A DNA stretch of 10,343 nt, from the NCBI GenBank assembly GCA_002292185.1, contig DBBL01000064.1, forward strand, positions 1 through 10,343. The letters are read 5' to 3'. Below the pieces are notes generated by a model. It searched no databases. It was given only the letters and a program-made list of their open reading frames with translations, and had not been told where the DNA came from. Below are positions 7,346 through 10,343 of the stretch, in pieces (within the stretch, counting starts at the first letter, position 1; each line of letters opens with the position of its first letter). The stretch comes from Akkermansiaceae bacterium UBA985 (GTDB lineage Bacteria > Verrucomicrobiota > Verrucomicrobiia > Verrucomicrobiales > Akkermansiaceae). Position numbers and translations under genes: made by a program.

Positions 7346-8465
7346 ATGAGTGAACAAAATATCGCTGACCTCCTGGCGCTGGATACCGGGGCCCTGAAAA
7401 GCCGCCTATCTGAACTCAGGAGGTATCTTTGACGTTCCGACACTGGAACAAAAACTTGCCGAATACGACACCATCATGTCCGACACGGTTTTTTGGGATG
7501 ATCCGGATAAAGCTCAAAGCATTGTTGGCGAGGCCAACCTAGTTAAAGGCCGACTCATCCCTTTCCTCGCTTTGGAAGATCGTGCTAATAATCTCAATGA
7601 AGTGATCGAGCTCGCCAAGGAAACGGACGATATCGAATTTGCCCGAGAGGCCAATGATGACTTTCACTCCATCACCAAGGAGTTGGATAAATTTGAGCTG
7701 ATTACCCTTTTAGATAAGCCCACCGATGCTTCAAACGCCTACCTCAACATTCAAGCGGGGGCAGGTGGCACCGAGGCCTGTGACTGGGCGGAAATGCTGC
7801 TGCGCATGTACACCCGTTGGGCAGAAAATAAGGGCTTCAGCGTCACCAATGTTGACTACCAAGATGGAGACGGGGCCGGCTGTCGCACAGCGTCTCTTAA
7901 AATTGATGGTCCCTACGCCTACGGCTATCTCAAAAGCGAGCGTGGAGTTCATCGTCTCGTTCGCATATCCCCCTTTGACGCTGCCGGCAAACGCCACACC
8001 TCATTCTCCGCAATCGATGTCACCCCGGAAATATCCAAGGATATCAATATCGAAATACCCGACTCTGATGTTGAAATCAGCACCGCCCGCTCAGGCGGCG
8101 CCGGCGGCCAAAATGTCAATAAGGTCGAGACTGCCGTTATCCTAAAGCACAAACCCACCGGCATCATGATTCGTTCAACCCAAGAACGATCCCAGCTGCG
8201 AAATCGTGAAAACGCATGGTCCTTATTGCGAGCCAAGCTTTACCAGATCGAAGAAGATAAACAAAGTGCCGAAGCCGATCGCGAATACTCTGCCAAAGGG
8301 GAAATTGGCTGGGGCAGCCAAATCAGGTCCTATGTTTTTCAACCCTATCAAATGGTCAAAGACTTGCGAACGGGTGAGGAAACTGGCAATATCTCTTCTG
8401 TAATGGATGGCAATCTCGATCCCTTTATCGAAGCCATGCTTAAAGGTAAGACCCGTGACAGCTGA
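7346..8465 (+). CDS. prfB: Peptide chain release factor 2, expressed by +1 programmed frameshift
   Basis: RF2 reads UGA and UAA stop codons in the ribosomal A site and triggers peptide release. Translation starts at ATG 7346, runs 28 codons to CTT (7427-7429), meets TGA at 7430, and must slip +1 to GAC (7431-7433) to continue to the stop at 8463-8465. The joined product is 372 residues (E. coli 365). Domain 1 contains [10 protein letters not shown]. The stop-codon recognition tripeptide SPF is at 208-210 ([19 protein letters not shown]) and the peptide-release motif GGQ at 253-255 ([14 protein letters not shown]). Both numbers fit RF2 closely. SPF, not the RF1 PxT motif, together with the frameshift excludes RF1. 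The gene begins a plus-strand cluster with gmk 38 bases downstream. Calling only the part from 7476 would lose about 43 N-terminal residues. Confidence 0.97.
7418..7433 (+). promoter_or_regulatory. prfB autoregulatory +1 frameshift signal
   Basis: The sequence AGGAGG-TAT-CTT-TGA-C (7418-7433) reproduces the classical RF2 recoding site: an internal Shine-Dalgarno-like AGGAGG three bases before the slippery CUU, then UGA followed by C, a weak termination context. When RF2 is scarce, the ribosome pauses on UGA and tRNA-Leu slips from CUU to UUU, restoring the frame; abundant RF2 ends translation at UGA. Only one base differs from the E. coli AGGGGG. The mechanism is well established for the family. 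Confidence 0.96.
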
Positions 8466-8503
8466 ACCATCACGACCCGCATAAAAACAAGCACGATCAA
8501 ATC

Positions 8504-9109
8504 ATGACCATTGAGCGAACAGGCATTCTCCTATTGGTGTCCGGGCCATCCGGCTCCGGCAAAACAACGCTTTGCCGGCGACTAGCAGATGAAGGTGAAG
8601 CCATTTATTCTACCTCCTGCACGACCCGCGCGTCCAGAGAGGGGGAACGTGACGGTCATGACTATCATTTCCTCAACAGGGAGACCTTTGAACAAAAAGT
8701 CATCAATGGAGAATTCCTCGAATATGCTGAAGTGCATGGCAATTTTTACGGCACACTAAAAACAGAAGTTCTTGATCACCTTGCAGCAGGCACTGATGTG
8801 GTCATGGACATCGACGTACAGGGAGCAGACCAGGTGCGCGGCTGTGATGATCCAAGCATACAGTCTGCGCTGGTTGATCTGTTTGTCATGCCCCAAACCG
8901 AGGATGAACTTCTCAAACGCCTAACCGGACGCGGCTCAGATGCACAAGAGGTCATCGAGTTACGCATGAAAAACGCTCTAGGGGAAATCGACAACTGGCC
9001 AAAATACACCTACCGTTTGCTCTCAGACACACGTGAGCAAGACTACCACCAATTCAAGTCCCTCATCATTGCTGAGCGACTTAAGGTTTCTCGACTCAAA
9101 AACCTCTAG
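8504..9109 (+). CDS. gmk: Guanylate kinase
   Basis: Transfers phosphate from ATP to GMP or dGMP in the cytoplasm. The 201-residue protein has a P-loop GPSGSGKTT (residues 14-22) after the first beta strand. The GMP-binding residues align with the well-studied yeast enzyme at a constant offset: Ser38, Arg42, Arg45, Glu48 and Tyr54 (in STSCTTRASREGERDGHDYHF), then Glu73, Tyr82, Thr84 (in EVHGNFYGT) and Asp102 (in VVMDIDVQG). The lid region is rich in Arg near LLKRLTGRGSD. The ATG is preceded by no Shine-Dalgarno. It sits 38 bases after prfB and 14 before coaC, consistent with one transcript. Length and motifs are normal. Confidence 0.96.
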   Translation: MTIERTGILLLVSGPSGSGKTTLCRRLADEGEAIYSTSCTTRASREGERDGHDYHFLNRETFEQKVINGEFLEYAEVHGNFYGTLKTEVLDHLAAGTDVVMDIDVQGADQVRGCDDPSIQSALVDLFVMPQTEDELLKRLTGRGSDAQEVIELRMKNALGEIDNWPKYTYRLLSDTREQDYHQFKSLIIAERLKVSRLKNL

Positions 9110-9123
9110 CCTCTTCTCGATAC

Positions 9124-9666
9124 ATGAAAACGATCATTCTAGGAATCACCGGATCCATAGCTGCCTACAAAGCAGCGACCATTGCCTCACAGTTGGTTAA
9201 AAATGGCCACCTGGTCCATTGTGTGATGACTCAATCAGCGACCGAGTTCATTACCCCCCTCACCCTTCAAGTCATTTCTCAACGTTCGGTCCTCGTCAGC
9301 TTAGAAGATGAAAAACAAGCATGGAAACCGGGACACATCGATCTTGCTGATCAAGCAGACCTGGTCATTGTCGCTCCCGCTTCTGCAAATTCCTTAGGCA
9401 ATTTCGCCAACGGCCTTGCCCCCGACCCACTCTCTAGCATCTACCTCGCCACGGAAGCCCCCGTTCTTATCGCCCCCGCCATGAATGGCAAAATGTGGAT
9501 GCACGCAGCTACCCAACGTAACGTTGCCCGCTTAGAACAAGATGGTTGCCAATTTATAGGGCCAGAAAAAGAAGGCATGCTCGCTTGTGGCTACTCCGGC
9601 CCTGGTAGACTCATAGAAGAATCCAAGGTTGTTAATGCTGCAGAAACGCTGCTCCGCACCTCATAA
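9124..9666 (+). CDS. coaC: Phosphopantothenoylcysteine decarboxylase (stand-alone)
   Basis: A flavoprotein that decarboxylates 4'-phosphopantothenoylcysteine to 4'-phosphopantetheine in coenzyme A synthesis. The 180 residues correspond to the N-terminal half of the usual bifunctional CoaBC (Dfp). Seen: the FMN-binding start GITGSIAAYKA (8-18), the active-site histidine His71 in GHIDLADQADL, the FMN-site stretch APASANSLGNFANGLAPD, the PxMNxxMW motif as PAMNGKMW (118-125), and the substrate-clamping flap with Cys155 in GMLACGYSGPGRL. All catalytic elements are intact. The stop is TAA at 9664, after which the same frame stays open into coaB (see findings). It lies 14 bases after gmk. Confidence 0.94.
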   Translation: MKTIILGITGSIAAYKAATIASQLVKNGHLVHCVMTQSATEFITPLTLQVISQRSVLVSLEDEKQAWKPGHIDLADQADLVIVAPASANSLGNFANGLAPDPLSSIYLATEAPVLIAPAMNGKMWMHAATQRNVARLEQDGCQFIGPEKEGMLACGYSGPGRLIEESKVVNAAETLLRTS

Positions 9667-9705
9667 AAACTACCCCCTCTGCTGACTCCTCTACTGATTC
9701 CTCCG

Positions 9706-10343
9706 ATGACTATTCTCATCACCGCTGGGCCTACTTGTGAAGCCATCGATCCTGTCCGCTTCTTGACTAACAAATCCTCTGGAAAAATGGGTTACGCCAT
9801 CGCTAAGACCGCGGCCCAACAAGGCCACCGCGTCATCCTCATTTCTGGCCCTACCCATTTGAATGTCCCTGACCTGGTCGACTACGTTCCCGTGGAAAGC
9901 ACCCAAGAAATGTATGATGCCGTCGAGCATTGGATCAAAAAAGCGGACATCGCAATTTTTGCAGCCGCAGTGGCCGACTACCAGCCGACCAACATCTCCG
10001 AGCAGAAAATCAAAAAGGATGCCGAAACCGTAACCCTGGAACTCATCAAAACTCCGGATATTCTTGGCTCTGCGAAGCAAAAGTTTGGATATCAAGGCGT
10101 ATTAGTTGGCTTTGCCGCAGAAACAGAGAACCTTGAAGCCAATGCTCGCGAAAAACTAAAGCGCAAAGGCTGTGATCTCATTATCGCCAATGACGTCTCA
10201 CGCAAAGACATAGGCTTTGACAGCAATGAAAACGAGATACTGCTCATTTCAGCTGATTATATTGAGAGACCGCCAAAGGCGTCAAAACAACATCTCAGCC
10301 ATATTATTCTCGAGCACGCCGTGAATCTAGCCGCGCCCCGAGG
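9706..10343 (+). CDS. coaB: Phosphopantothenate-cysteine ligase (stand-alone; C-terminus beyond right edge)
   Basis: Joins cysteine to 4'-phosphopantothenate using a nucleotide triphosphate, the step before CoaC. From ATG 9706 there are 212 codons with no stop before the edge; the CoaB half of CoaBC proteins is about 210-230 residues, so little is missing. Motifs: nucleotide-binding start ILITAGPTCEAIDPVRFLTNKSSGKMGYAIA (3-33), AAAVADYQP (86-94) containing the conserved dimer-interface region, KIKK (101-104), TPDIL, VGFAAETEN (134-142) and DLIIANDVS (157-165). It follows coaC by 39 bases in the same frame and has no Shine-Dalgarno. In most bacteria studied these two activities are fused; here they would be two polypeptides, probably translated from one message. 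Confidence 0.93.
   Translation, partial: MTILITAGPTCEAIDPVRFLTNKSSGKMGYAIAKTAAQQGHRVILISGPTHLNVPDLVDYVPVESTQEMYDAVEHWIKKADIAIFAAAVADYQPTNISEQKIKKDAETVTLELIKTPDILGSAKQKFGYQGVLVGFAAETENLEANAREKLKRKGCDLIIANDVSRKDIGFDSNENEILLISADYIERPPKASKQHLSHIILEHAVNLAAPR

Noticed and set aside
7430..7432. The prfB frame break as a sequencing error or pseudogene
   Set aside because: It is the classical RF2 programmed frameshift, with AGGAGG, CTT, TGA and C in the exact arrangement known from other bacteria.

Overview
This looks like ordinary bacterial chromosome carrying core metabolic and information-processing genes. I see no mobile element, tRNA, rRNA, CRISPR array or phage gene. Base composition is moderate (around half GC) and coding density is high. 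None of the ten protein-coding genes has a recognisable Shine-Dalgarno sequence before its start codon. That feature, the short RecO, the kinesin-light-chain-like TPR protein and the order prfB-gmk-coaC-coaB suggest a Verrucomicrobiota (Opitutae-like) or related lineage. The taxonomic guess is an inference and is not certain.

Layout: 1-2563 (minus) is ileS, with its C-terminus beyond the left edge. 2690-3268 (minus) is a lipoprotein-type thioredoxin whose first catalytic cysteine codon is an in-frame TGA. A hairpin directly after that TGA fits the bacterial SECIS pattern, so the gene probably encodes a selenoprotein (U-G-P-C active site). Without recoding it would be split into two meaningless pieces. 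3378-4232 (plus) is nadK (GTG start), divergent from the thioredoxin, followed by the M24 aminopeptidase pepP at 4294-5598. 5668-6561 (minus) is a TPR protein of unknown function and 6685-7233 (minus) is a short recO. From 7346 rightwards (plus) there is a probable operon: prfB (release factor 2, with the classical +1 programmed frameshift at an in-frame TGA), gmk, coaC and coaB, with coaB running off the right edge.

Functionally the window combines translation (IleS, RF2), nucleotide and cofactor metabolism (NAD kinase, guanylate kinase, the two CoA-pathway enzymes CoaC and CoaB), peptide turnover (PepP), recombination repair (RecO) and extracytoplasmic thiol redox (the selenothioredoxin). 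The main discovery candidate is the UGA-containing thioredoxin lipoprotein. The same window also carries the RF2 UGA frameshift, so two different kinds of UGA recoding lie within about 4.5 kb. CoaC and CoaB, often one fused protein, are separate here but lie in the same reading frame, divided by one TAA and a short open linker.
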